Source of the DNA: an uncultured Bacteroidota bacterium
GTDB lineage: Bacteria > Bacteroidota > Bacteroidia > Flavobacteriales > Flavobacteriaceae
Length of the DNA: 64,000 nt
Direction: 5' to 3'
NCBI GenBank assembly: GCA_902604715.1
Contig: CACLAD010000004.1
Location: 28,142 to 92,141 of the forward strand
Positions 37,881-45,343 of the stretch are shown piece by piece. Both the position numbers and the translations under genes were made by a program. The first letter of the stretch is position 1. Each line of letters opens with the position of its first letter. The notes under the pieces are model-generated. The model did no database searches. It was given only the letters and a program-made list of their open reading frames with translations, and was not told the DNA's origin.

Positions 37881-39221
37881 TTAATCTTCCATTGAAAAGT
37901 CTTCCATGAACTTAGTTGTATAATTTCCTTCTAAATAATCTTTACTTTCCATAAGTTTTCTGTGAAATGGAATTGTAGTTTTTATTCCTTCAATTACAAA
38001 CTCATCAAGAGCTCTTTTCATTTTATCAATTGCTTCTTGTCTTGTTTGTGCCGTTGTAATTAACTTAGCAATCATTGAGTCATAATTTGCTGGGATAGTA
38101 TATCCAGAATAAACATGAGTGTCAATTCTTATACCATGGCCACCGGGTAAATGAAGGTTTGTAATTTTTCCTGGCGAAGGCCTAAAATCGTGATGTGGGT
38201 CTTCTGCGTTTATTCTACACTCTATTGAATGTAGTTTTGGTATGTAATTTTTACCAGAAATTTTTTGTCCATAAGCCACCATAATTTGTTCTCTTATTAA
38301 ATCATAGTCAATAACCTGTTCAGTAATCGGGTGCTCAACTTGAATTCTAGTATTCATTTCCATAAAATAAAACTTCCTGTTTTTATCAACTAAGAACTCT
38401 ACCGTACCTACTCCTTCATATTTAATATATTCTGCAGCTTTAACAGCAGCTACACCCATTTTTTCCCTTAATTTATCTGTCATAAATGGAGATGGAACTT
38501 CCTCAGTTAATTTTTGGTGTCTTCTTTGAATTGAGCAATCTCTTTCAGATAAATGGCAAGCCTTTCCCTTAGAGTCACCAACAATCTGGATTTCAATATG
38601 ACGTGGCTCTTCAATTAGTTTTTCCATGTACATATCATCATTTGCAAATGCTGCTTTAGATTCAACTCTTGCAGAATTCCAAGCATCCTCTAAGTCTTCT
38701 TTTTTCCAAACAGCTCGCATGCCTTTTCCACCTCCACCGGCACTTGCTTTTAGCATGACCGGATAACCAACTTCCTTCGCTAGCTTCTTACAATGGTCAA
38801 AAGATTCTATAATTCCTTGACTGCCAGGAACACAAGGAACACCTGCCTCAATCATAGTTGCTTTAGCTGTTGCTTTATCGCCCATTTTGTTAATCATTTC
38901 TGGAGAAGCACCTATAAACTTTATATTATGTTCTTCACAAATCTTAGAAAACTTAGCATTTTCTGAAAGAAACCCATAACCGGGATGAATAGCATCAGCA
39001 TTTGTAATTTCTGCTGCTGCAATTATATTTGAAATCCTAAGGTAAGATTCAGAGCTTGGTGCTGGCCCGATACAAACGGCTTCATCAGCAAACTTAACAT
39101 GAATACTTTCAGCGTCTGCCGTTGAATAAACAGCAACCGTTTGAATACCCATCTCTTTACAAGTTCTTATAACACGTAAAGCAATTTCACCTCTGTTGGC
39201 AATTAATATCTTTTTAAACAT
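37881..39221 (-). CDS. accC: Acetyl-CoA carboxylase, biotin carboxylase subunit
   Basis: This 446-residue ATP-grasp enzyme carboxylates the biotin on AccB with bicarbonate and ATP, the first step of fatty acid synthesis. It opens with [18 protein letters not shown], has [13 protein letters not shown], the glycine-rich [11 protein letters not shown] nucleotide loop, QRRHQKL, the catalytic [15 protein letters not shown] and RINAEDP. All positions of the family are in place. It lies 14 bases after accB. The carboxyltransferase genes are not in this window. Confidence 0.98.
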   Translation of the reverse strand: MFKKILIANRGEIALRVIRTCKEMGIQTVAVYSTADAESIHVKFADEAVCIGPAPSSESYLRISNIIAAAEITNADAIHPGYGFLSENAKFSKICEEHNIKFIGASPEMINKMGDKATAKATMIEAGVPCVPGSQGIIESFDHCKKLAKEVGYPVMLKASAGGGGKGMRAVWKKEDLEDAWNSARVESKAAFANDDMYMEKLIEEPRHIEIQIVGDSKGKACHLSERDCSIQRRHQKLTEEVPSPFMTDKLREKMGVAAVKAAEYIKYEGVGTVEFLVDKNRKFYFMEMNTRIQVEHPITEQVIDYDLIREQIMVAYGQKISGKNYIPKLHSIECRINAEDPHHDFRPSPGKITNLHLPGGHGIRIDTHVYSGYTIPANYDSMIAKLITTAQTRQEAIDKMKRALDEFVIEGIKTTIPFHRKLMESKDYLEGNYTTKFMEDFSMED

Positions 39222-39235
39222 ATTGGGCTATTTAT

Positions 39236-39709
39236 TTAAGAGGGATCAACTAAAAAAAGAGGTTGATCAAATTCAACAGGACTTGAGTCGTCAACTAAAA
39301 TTTTTACAATTTTACCTGAGACCTCAGACTCAATATCATTAAATAATTTCATCGCTTCTATAACACATAATACAGTGCCTTCAGAGATAGTATCACCTAT
39401 CTCTACGAAAGTAGGTTTATCTGGCGATGGTTTTCTATAAAATGTTCCAATGATTGGGGATGTTATAGTAATAAGGTTCGATTCCTCATCTGCGGGAAGT
39501 TCAGGGATTGGGTCAATAGTATCAGTTGTCGGAATAGCAACTGGTGAAATAGGTTGTTGGGGAACGACAATTGGATCTTGTACAACAATTGGTGAGGATC
39601 CTGATGACGTTTTAATAGTGATTTTTACATCCTCCATCTCTAGGCTAACTTCATTAGCACCAGATTTTGCAACGAATTTAATTAAATTCTGAATTTCTTT
39701 TAACTTCAT
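39236..39709 (-). CDS. accB: Acetyl-CoA carboxylase, biotin carboxyl carrier protein
   Basis: This 157-residue carrier has an N-terminal domain (MKLKEIQNLIKFVAKSGANE), a proline-rich linker (about 40-75) and a C-terminal biotinyl domain with CVIEAMKLFNDIE, where Lys121 carries biotin, and the thumb TFYRKPSPDKPTFVEIGD (about 89-106). It shuttles carboxybiotin between AccC and the carboxyltransferase. It is the first gene of the minus-strand run accB-accC-oxidoreductase-phosphatase-dikinase-like gene. Confidence 0.97.
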   Translation of the reverse strand: MKLKEIQNLIKFVAKSGANEVSLEMEDVKITIKTSSGSSPIVVQDPIVVPQQPISPVAIPTTDTIDPIPELPADEESNLITITSPIIGTFYRKPSPDKPTFVEIGDTISEGTVLCVIEAMKLFNDIESEVSGKIVKILVDDSSPVEFDQPLFLVDPS

Positions 39710-39786
39710 ATTAAAGATTTAATAATATCAAAATTGATAACTTTTTAGGCAAAAAACAACAAAAAAGGGTTTAAATTCAATAAAAA

Positions 39787-39971
39787 TTGATAAAAACAAT
39801 TAAAAAATTGATAAAAATGCTTAAAATTAATAAATGATAATTTGTACAAAAATTATGAATTCAATAATTACTTACTTTTAAGCTAAAAAAAGCTATATTT
39901 TGATCAAAATTGGTCTTTTTCGATAAATATTAACTCTAAATTGGTCAAAAATGATGTTTTTTTGGTAAAAA
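39787..39971 (+). repeat. TTGRTMAAAA repeats phased at about 21 bp
   Basis: Clear copies are TTGATAAAAA at 39787 and 39808, TTGATCAAAA at 39900, TTGGTCAAAA at 39941 and TTGGTAAAAA at 39962, with a degenerate copy TCGATAAATA at 39920. The start-to-start distances 21, then 20, 21, 21 are two helical turns, so the elements lie on the same face of the DNA. They could be operator sites for a regulator or bend the DNA through phased A-tracts. All precede the YadA-like gene. Confidence 0.55.
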
Positions 39972-39992
39972 TAATTTTATTTTAAATATTCA

Positions 39993-40007
39993 GAATATAA
40001 TATATTC
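39993..40007. promoter_or_regulatory. 15-bp palindrome upstream of YadA-like copy B
   Basis: GAATATA and TATATTC face each other around a single central A, a perfect inverted repeat, 30 bases before the start codon at 40038. In this AT-rich DNA a chance origin is possible, but its place fits an operator or a leader hairpin. Confidence 0.35.
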
Positions 40008-40037
40008 TTAAAAAATTAACTATTTATATAACAAATT

Positions 40038-41054
40038 ATGAAAAAACTTTTTACACTTTTAGCATTAACTATCACATTTAGTATGAATGCACAAGTAAGT
40101 ACAAACAGTACAAGTCCTACAGGTGTTTATGCTTCAGCAATGGGAAATGGCACAACAGCAAGTGGAAATGAGTCTACAGCAATGGGGTATGATACAACAG
40201 CAAGCGGAGAAGCTTCTACAGCAATGGGATATAGTACAACAGCAAGCACACAAGCTTCTACAGCTATGGGCAAACTCACAACAGCAAGTGGAAGTATTTC
40301 TACAGCAATGGGATGGCTCACAACAGCAAGTGGAAATTATTCTACAGCAATGGGACAAAGCACAACAGCAAGTGGAAGTCGTTCTACAGCAATGGGAAGA
40401 GACACATCAGCAAGTGGAAGTTATTCTACAGCAATGGGAGATAGCACAACAGCAAGTGGAGGTATATCTACAGCAATGGGATATAACACAACAGCAAGTG
40501 GAAGTCGTTCTACAGCAATGGGATTAAGCACTACAGCAAGTGATTATGCCTCATTTGTAATTGGACAATATAATTCTTCAGGTTCTACTGTTACAAATAA
40601 TGCTACTTCATTTAATACAGCAAACACTGCCTTTGTGATTGGAAATGGAACTGCATCTAATGCAAAATCTGATGCTTTTAAAGTAATGTTTAATGGGGAT
40701 ACTACAGTAAGTAATGACTTAACAGTAAGTGGAGATGTAGTGATTTCATCTGATGCAAGATTAAAGTCAAACATTGTGTCTCTTGGTTCTACACTTCCTA
40801 AACTATTACAAATAGATGGTAAGTCCTATGAAATGAAAGGCAAACAAAAGATAGGTGTACTTGCACAAGAGATTCAAGAAGTATTTCCTGAACTTGTAAG
40901 TGAGGATGACAATGAAATGTTAGCAGTAAACTATCAAGGATTAGTACCTGTACTTATCAATGCATTGAAAGAGCAACAAAGCGAAATAGATAGACTGAAA
41001 AAGCAAGAAAAAAGGATTAGTAGACTAGAGAAGCTAGTCGCTAATATGGATTAA
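40038..41054 (+). CDS. YadA-head-repeat surface protein with C-terminal S74 chaperone domain (copy B)
   Basis: The 338-residue paralogue of the gene at 24906-25913 has a signal peptide (about 1-19), ten 14-residue head repeats (about 32-171), a short shaft ([19 protein letters not shown]) and the S74/endosialidase-chaperone domain ([25 protein letters not shown]), ending in a coiled coil ([23 protein letters not shown]). A trimeric surface fibre is likely. The last third is almost identical to copy A in DNA. The gene sits between accB and rpmF in the opposite direction to both, where many Flavobacteriia have fabH. It overlaps rpmF convergently by four bases. Confidence 0.88.
   Translation: MKKLFTLLALTITFSMNAQVSTNSTSPTGVYASAMGNGTTASGNESTAMGYDTTASGEASTAMGYSTTASTQASTAMGKLTTASGSISTAMGWLTTASGNYSTAMGQSTTASGSRSTAMGRDTSASGSYSTAMGDSTTASGGISTAMGYNTTASGSRSTAMGLSTTASDYASFVIGQYNSSGSTVTNNATSFNTANTAFVIGNGTASNAKSDAFKVMFNGDTTVSNDLTVSGDVVISSDARLKSNIVSLGSTLPKLLQIDGKSYEMKGKQKIGVLAQEIQEVFPELVSEDDNEMLAVNYQGLVPVLINALKEQQSEIDRLKKQEKRISRLEKLVANMD
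40131..40550 (+). repeat. Ten 42-bp in-frame repeats coding YadA head units (copy B)
   Basis: Ten tandem 42-base units encode STAMGxxTTASGxx. The DNA words CTACAGCAATGGGA and ACAACAGCAAGTGGA recur almost unchanged, so the array is more uniform than the one in copy A and should be prone to slippage or recombination in steps of 42 bases, which keep the frame. Confidence 0.88.
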
Positions 41055-41251
41055 GCTTCAGTTTCTGCAGCAACGTTGTCTAAAAGAACTTTACCCCTGT
41101 AATATAGTTTACCTTCGTGCCAGTAGGCTCTGTGGTATAAATGGCTTTCACCTGTTTTTGAACAAACTGCAACCTGAGGCATTTCAGCCTTATAATGAGT
41201 TCTTCTTTTGTCTCTTCTAGTTTTTGACGTTTTTCTTTTTGGATGTGCCAT
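41051..41251 (-). CDS. rpmF: 50S ribosomal protein L32
   Basis: This 66-residue ribosomal protein has the canonical [20 protein letters not shown] start and the flavobacterial [16 protein letters not shown]...YYRGKVL core. Only one of the zinc-type cysteines is present, normal for this lineage. It follows the DUF177 gene by 11 bases, the usual yceD-rpmF pair. Its 3' end overlaps the YadA-like gene by four bases. Confidence 0.97.
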   Translation of the reverse strand: MAHPKRKTSKTRRDKRRTHYKAEMPQVAVCSKTGESHLYHRAYWHEGKLYYRGKVLLDNVAAETEA

Positions 41252-41262
41252 AGTAAACTATT

Positions 41263-41781
41263 TTATTTTTTTAAACTTTTTAACTGTTCCCATCTAGGGT
41301 CGGCTAAATTACTATTTTCTTTTGGTTTAAGATCTTCCAATATATCTAATATTTCTGACTTTAAGCTTCCGTCTTCAACACCAGGATGAATTCTCTTAGG
41401 CGGCAAAGATAATACAATCAATTCAAATATGTACTGATCAACATAAAGCTTGTGCTCTCCATGAGGTAAAACGAGTATTTCGTCGTCCTCATCATTATAT
41501 TCTTGACCAAACTTCACGACAAGAGATGCTTCATGTTTTATTTCGAAATCAAAAGGCTCATTGGTTAAATCACAATTTATATTTACAACCCCTTTTAAAA
41601 CAAACTTCAGTTCAAGTAATGTTGATTTTTTTGTTAAGTCTATGTCAATATTTACAGTGACATCATTAAAATCAGAAAAACTAAATCTATCAAAGAACTT
41701 TTTGTCTGCATTAAAATTAAATTGATGGTTTCCAGTCTTTAAACCTGCAAACTCAATTTTATATTTGCTGTCTGGCTTCAT
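41263..41781 (-). CDS. DUF177/YceD-family protein
   Basis: This 172-residue protein is of the YceD (DUF177) family, which bacteria and plastids need for 23S rRNA accumulation. Features include the INCDLTNEPFDFEI strand with a cysteine and the acidic DDEILVLPHGEHKLYVDQYIFE segment leading to LSLPPKRIHPG. The C-terminus DPRWEQLKSLK is the common ending. It lies directly before rpmF, the conserved location for this family. Confidence 0.9.
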   Translation of the reverse strand: MKPDSKYKIEFAGLKTGNHQFNFNADKKFFDRFSFSDFNDVTVNIDIDLTKKSTLLELKFVLKGVVNINCDLTNEPFDFEIKHEASLVVKFGQEYNDEDDEILVLPHGEHKLYVDQYIFELIVLSLPPKRIHPGVEDGSLKSEILDILEDLKPKENSNLADPRWEQLKSLKK

Positions 41782-41852
41782 CTCTAAAATTTTAAAGCGA
41801 GCAAATATATAAATTTTCTTAAAAAATCTACAAGAAAAGAGCTTGATTTAGG

Positions 41853-42893
41853 TTATTGTGGTGTTTCTAGTTTATTTTTAGAAAACTCATCATAAATCTT
41901 CCTTCGCCTAAAGACATCAATTGCAAGATAAATTGATGATAAAAATGAATCTATAGATGCGACACCTTTTCCAGCAATCGAATACGCTGTTCCGTGATCA
42001 GGGGATGTTCTAATTTTTTCTAAACCAGATGTGTAATTTACACCCATTCCAAAAGATAGGGTTTTAAAGGGAATAAGTCCTTGATCATGATATGCGGCAA
42101 GAATCAGATCATATTTTTTATACTCACCTGATCCAAAAAAACTATCAGCAGAAAAAGGGCCGTAAACCAGAAGCCCAGAGTCTTGTGTTTTCTTAATCGC
42201 GGGAATAACTAATTTTTTATCATTTTCTGCAATTACTCCACCGTCACCCACATGTGGGTCAATTGAAAGAACCGCAATTTTTGGTCGCTCTATTTGAAAG
42301 TCTCTTATCAGTGTTTCGTTCAAGGCATTAACTTTATTTTCAACAAGTTCAGTTGTAATTAAATCCGTAACCCTGGATAGTGGAATATGTTCGGTCAATA
42401 ATGCAACTCTTAACTCATTTGAAACCATCATCATAGTTGAACTACCCTCGATCTCACTATCAATATAATCTGTGTGACCCATAAACGGAAAATCATCTGA
42501 GTGTATAGCTTCTTTATTAATAGGGGGGGTGACCAAAACATCAATTTTACCCTCTTTCAGGTCCTTAACCCCCATTTTAATCGACTCAAAAGCAGCATGT
42601 CCAACTTCTTTGTTTAAAGCTCCAAATGTAATTTCTGGAATATTATTAAAGCAATCAACTACATTGATTTTTCCTTCTTTAGATTGTTTAGCAGAGTTTA
42701 TTTTTTTAAATGACATATCAAATCCTAGACGGGTCAAAGTGTAGTTTAAGTTTTTTACAGGCCCGTATATAACTGGTGTACAGAGAGATAGCAGCTCTTT
42801 ATTTTGTAGAGAATTCAAAAGAATTTCAGGTCCAACTCCATTCATGTCACCTGTTGTAAATCCTACTTTGATATTGTTTTTTTGATCTTTCAA
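41853..42893 (-). CDS. pdxA: 4-hydroxythreonine-4-phosphate dehydrogenase
   Basis: The 346-residue enzyme oxidises 4-phosphohydroxy-L-threonine in pyridoxal phosphate synthesis (DXP-dependent route). It has GFTTGDMNGVGPEI at the N-terminus, TPPINKEAI, the metal-site motifs MGHTDYID and AYHDQGLIPFK, and SPDHGTAYSIAGKG near the C-terminus, all family signatures. It lies 71 bases before the DUF177 gene on the same strand and diverges from ribE across 56 bases. Confidence 0.97.
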   Translation of the reverse strand: MKDQKNNIKVGFTTGDMNGVGPEILLNSLQNKELLSLCTPVIYGPVKNLNYTLTRLGFDMSFKKINSAKQSKEGKINVVDCFNNIPEITFGALNKEVGHAAFESIKMGVKDLKEGKIDVLVTPPINKEAIHSDDFPFMGHTDYIDSEIEGSSTMMMVSNELRVALLTEHIPLSRVTDLITTELVENKVNALNETLIRDFQIERPKIAVLSIDPHVGDGGVIAENDKKLVIPAIKKTQDSGLLVYGPFSADSFFGSGEYKKYDLILAAYHDQGLIPFKTLSFGMGVNYTSGLEKIRTSPDHGTAYSIAGKGVASIDSFLSSIYLAIDVFRRRKIYDEFSKNKLETPQ

Positions 42894-42949
42894 TTTGATT
42901 TTAGCTATATCCTAATATTTCTGTAAATTTATCAAATTAAACAGAGATA

Positions 42950-43531
42950 ATGTTTACGGGAATTATAGAAAGTTTAGGGAAAGTTACAAATGTTAAAGTT
43001 GATCGTGGAAATATTGATTTCACAATCGAAAGCGAAATAAGTAGTGAGCTTAAAATTGATCAAAGTGTTTCACACAATGGGGTTTGTTTAACCGTAACTG
43101 AAACGACTGATAATACTCATACTGTAACAGCAGTTAAAGAAACTTTAGAAAAATCATCTCTTGGAAGCTTTTCGGTTGATGACCTTATTAACCTTGAGCG
43201 TGCCATGAAACTTGGGGAGAGGTTAGACGGGCATCTGGTTCAAGGACATGTGGATGGTGTTGCAAAATGCATTGATGTCTCTATTAATGACGGAAGTTGG
43301 ATTTACAAATTTGAATTTGATATTGCCAACGAGATGCTTTTAATAGAAAAAGGGTCAATTTGTATTAATGGGGTTAGCCTTACAGTTTTTGATATCGAAA
43401 AAAATACTTTTAAGGTCACAATTATTCCATACACCTATAAAAACACCCAGTTTAAAAAACTTAAAGAAGGAGATATGGTTAACATAGAGTTTGATATGAT
43501 TGGCAAGTATCTTGCAAGGTTTAATAAATAA
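42950..43531 (+). CDS. ribE: Riboflavin synthase, alpha chain
   Basis: This 193-residue enzyme dismutates two 6,7-dimethyl-8-ribityllumazines to riboflavin. It starts MFTGIIESLGKV, the family signature, and has two lumazine-binding barrels: the first with SVSHNGVCLTV, the second with GHLVQGHVDGVA and GSICINGVSLTV. It diverges from pdxA and is 17 bases ahead of a DUF2911 gene. No FMN riboswitch-like structure is visible in the short 56-base leader. Confidence 0.97.
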   Translation: MFTGIIESLGKVTNVKVDRGNIDFTIESEISSELKIDQSVSHNGVCLTVTETTDNTHTVTAVKETLEKSSLGSFSVDDLINLERAMKLGERLDGHLVQGHVDGVAKCIDVSINDGSWIYKFEFDIANEMLLIEKGSICINGVSLTVFDIEKNTFKVTIIPYTYKNTQFKKLKEGDMVNIEFDMIGKYLARFNK

Positions 43532-43548
43532 TAATTAAAATAATAAAA

Positions 43549-44085
43549 ATGAAAAATGTTTTAAAAATAGTTGGAGTATTAGTTTTAGCTTTTGTTGGTT
43601 ATGTGGCATATATGCTAATTAACCCTGTAAGCCCTAAGGATACTGTTGTTTACAATTCAGATGATGTGAACTTTGAAGTAGTTTATAGCCGTCCATATAA
43701 AAAAGACAGGCTAATTTTCGGCTTAGAGGAAGATGGGGCTTTGGTTCCTTTTGGAAAATATTGGAGAACTGGAGCTAATGCGGCTACCACATTTGAAACC
43801 TCAACTGACATTTTATTTAATGGAGAGAAGTTAAAGGCGGGTAAATATGCCCTTTTCACCTTTCCTTATGAAAACAGTTGGACTGTCACTCTAAGCTCAA
43901 AAAGTGACGTGTTTTTTGCAATTGTACAACCAGATCCAAAATTTGATGTTCTCAAAACCTCAGTTGATGTAAAACCGATGGAAAAAACATTGGAACAGCT
44001 AACTGTTGATTTTTTACAAGACTCTAGTTTTGTAAACATGCGTTTAATGTGGGATAATACAGGTATTTCAATCCCTATAGAATAA
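43549..44085 (+). CDS. DUF2911-family membrane-anchored protein
   Basis: This 178-residue protein has an N-terminal hydrophobic helix (about 5-25) and a DUF2911 domain with the conserved YSRPYKKDRLIFG, VPFGKYWRTGANAATTFE and LKAGKYALFTFP motifs. The function of the family is unknown; it is common in Bacteroidota as exported or anchored proteins. It is 17 bases after ribE and 5 before the amidohydrolase gene, so these probably share a transcript. Confidence 0.88.
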   Translation: MKNVLKIVGVLVLAFVGYVAYMLINPVSPKDTVVYNSDDVNFEVVYSRPYKKDRLIFGLEEDGALVPFGKYWRTGANAATTFETSTDILFNGEKLKAGKYALFTFPYENSWTVTLSSKSDVFFAIVQPDPKFDVLKTSVDVKPMEKTLEQLTVDFLQDSSFVNMRLMWDNTGISIPIE

Positions 44086-44090
44086 TAATT

Positions 44091-45233
44091 ATGTTTAGCC
44101 TAAAAAACCTTTTTAAAGTTTTATCATTTATTCTTGTTATAACTTTTGCTGTTTACTTTGCGATTGATACAATACAGAGCAAACAAAACATAATGAGCTT
44201 TGAAGACTACGACCCACCGTCGTCATTAATTGTTGAGGGTGAAGTGATTAAAAAGGCAAAATATAAGTTTGTAGATGTTCACAGTCATTTGTGGAATATG
44301 CCAGTAATGGATCTTAACGAGCTTGTGGCAGAAATGGATGAAATAAATATGGGCTACATTGTCAACCTAAGTGGGTCGGGGTTTGGCCCTCAAGCAGCTA
44401 AAGACCTGTATTTTGACGAGTCAACAAAAAACATAGAAGAAAATCAGCCCGGTCGAATAGGCTTATTTGTAAATGTTGATTTTAACAATGTCGATAAAGC
44501 TGTTCATGTAGAAGCTCAAGTAAATGCAATAAGAAGGGCTGTTGCCAAAGGAGCTATAGGATTGAAGGTATATAAAGGATTGGGCTTAACCAATAAAGAT
44601 TCCAAAGGAAACAGAATCAGGGTTGATGACGAAAGGTTAGGACCAATATGGGAGGTTTGTGGAGAATTGGGTATTCCAGTGTTAATTCACTCTGCTGACC
44701 CTTTTCAGTTTTGGCTGCCTAAGGATAGTCAAAACGAAAGATGGTTTGAGTTAAAGGAAAAACCTAACAGATTTTACGGTGACTCCAATTTTATACCGCC
44801 TTTTGAAGAAATTATTAAAGAGCAGCATACAATTTTTGAGAGACACAAAAACACCATATTTATCAACGCACATTTTGGCTGGATGGGTAATGATTTGAAA
44901 AGACTTGGTTATCACCTGGATAAATTCCCAAATGTTGTCACAGAGTTTGGGGCTGTTATAGCAGAACTGGGTAGACAACCGAAGACTGCTCGTCAATTTT
45001 TCATTGATTACCAGGACAGAATTATGTTCGGGAAAGACTCTTACAACAAGGAGGAGTTTTACACGTACTTTAGGGTTTTAGAATCTGATGATGAATACTT
45101 TAATTATTTTAGAAAACGACATGCTTTTTGGAAAATGTACGGATTAAACCTTCCAGATGAAGTATTAAAGAAAGTATATTACAAAAATGCTCTTCGTCTA
45201 TTTCCTTCGATTCCCAAAGAACTTTTTGAATAA
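44091..45233 (+). CDS. Membrane-anchored amidohydrolase-superfamily protein
   Basis: This 380-residue TIM-barrel metal hydrolase is anchored by an N-terminal helix (about 8-26). Metal-binding motifs are DVHSHLW (His64, His66), GLKVYKGLG, VLIHSADP, FINAHFGWMG and IMFGKDSYN with the last Asp. It belongs to the amidohydrolase_2 group (decarboxylase/lactonase-like). The substrate is unknown. The active site would face the periplasm. It follows the DUF2911 gene by 5 bases. Confidence 0.87.
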   Translation: MFSLKNLFKVLSFILVITFAVYFAIDTIQSKQNIMSFEDYDPPSSLIVEGEVIKKAKYKFVDVHSHLWNMPVMDLNELVAEMDEINMGYIVNLSGSGFGPQAAKDLYFDESTKNIEENQPGRIGLFVNVDFNNVDKAVHVEAQVNAIRRAVAKGAIGLKVYKGLGLTNKDSKGNRIRVDDERLGPIWEVCGELGIPVLIHSADPFQFWLPKDSQNERWFELKEKPNRFYGDSNFIPPFEEIIKEQHTIFERHKNTIFINAHFGWMGNDLKRLGYHLDKFPNVVTEFGAVIAELGRQPKTARQFFIDYQDRIMFGKDSYNKEEFYTYFRVLESDDEYFNYFRKRHAFWKMYGLNLPDEVLKKVYYKNALRLFPSIPKELFE

Positions 45234-45343
45234 AAATTAAGTGGTTTTAGCACGGGTTTAAAATTTTACAAAAATTTCGTACTTTAGCAAGCCGTCTTGC
45301 AAACAGTGTAAGGCTTAAGTGGACAAAACAAAAAATTAATTAC

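Larger units (their letters stand above)
39710..40037. promoter_or_regulatory. AT-rich intergenic region between accB and YadA-like copy B, with phased repeats
   Basis: This 328-base gene-free stretch is extremely AT-rich and must hold the promoters of accB (minus) and the YadA-like gene (plus). It contains several copies of a TTGRTMAAAA element (listed separately) and a palindrome just before the plus-strand gene. No open frame of interest and no RNA gene was seen. I found no exact TAnnTTTG element. Confidence 0.6.

Noticed and set aside
40123..40527. A second open frame rich in Gln (QQQVE repeats) and minus-strand frames rich in Cys or Val inside the YadA-like gene
   Set aside because: They are by-products of the 42-base repeat read in other frames; the YadA frame has a signal peptide and known domains.
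40131..40550. CRISPR-like regular repetition
   Set aside because: The period is 42 with no unique spacers, and the units are in-frame protein repeats.
45287..45300. GCAAG-CCGT-CTTGC hairpin before the VPS10-like gene
   Set aside because: It is followed by AAAC, not T-rich, and the stem has only five pairs; not a terminator.
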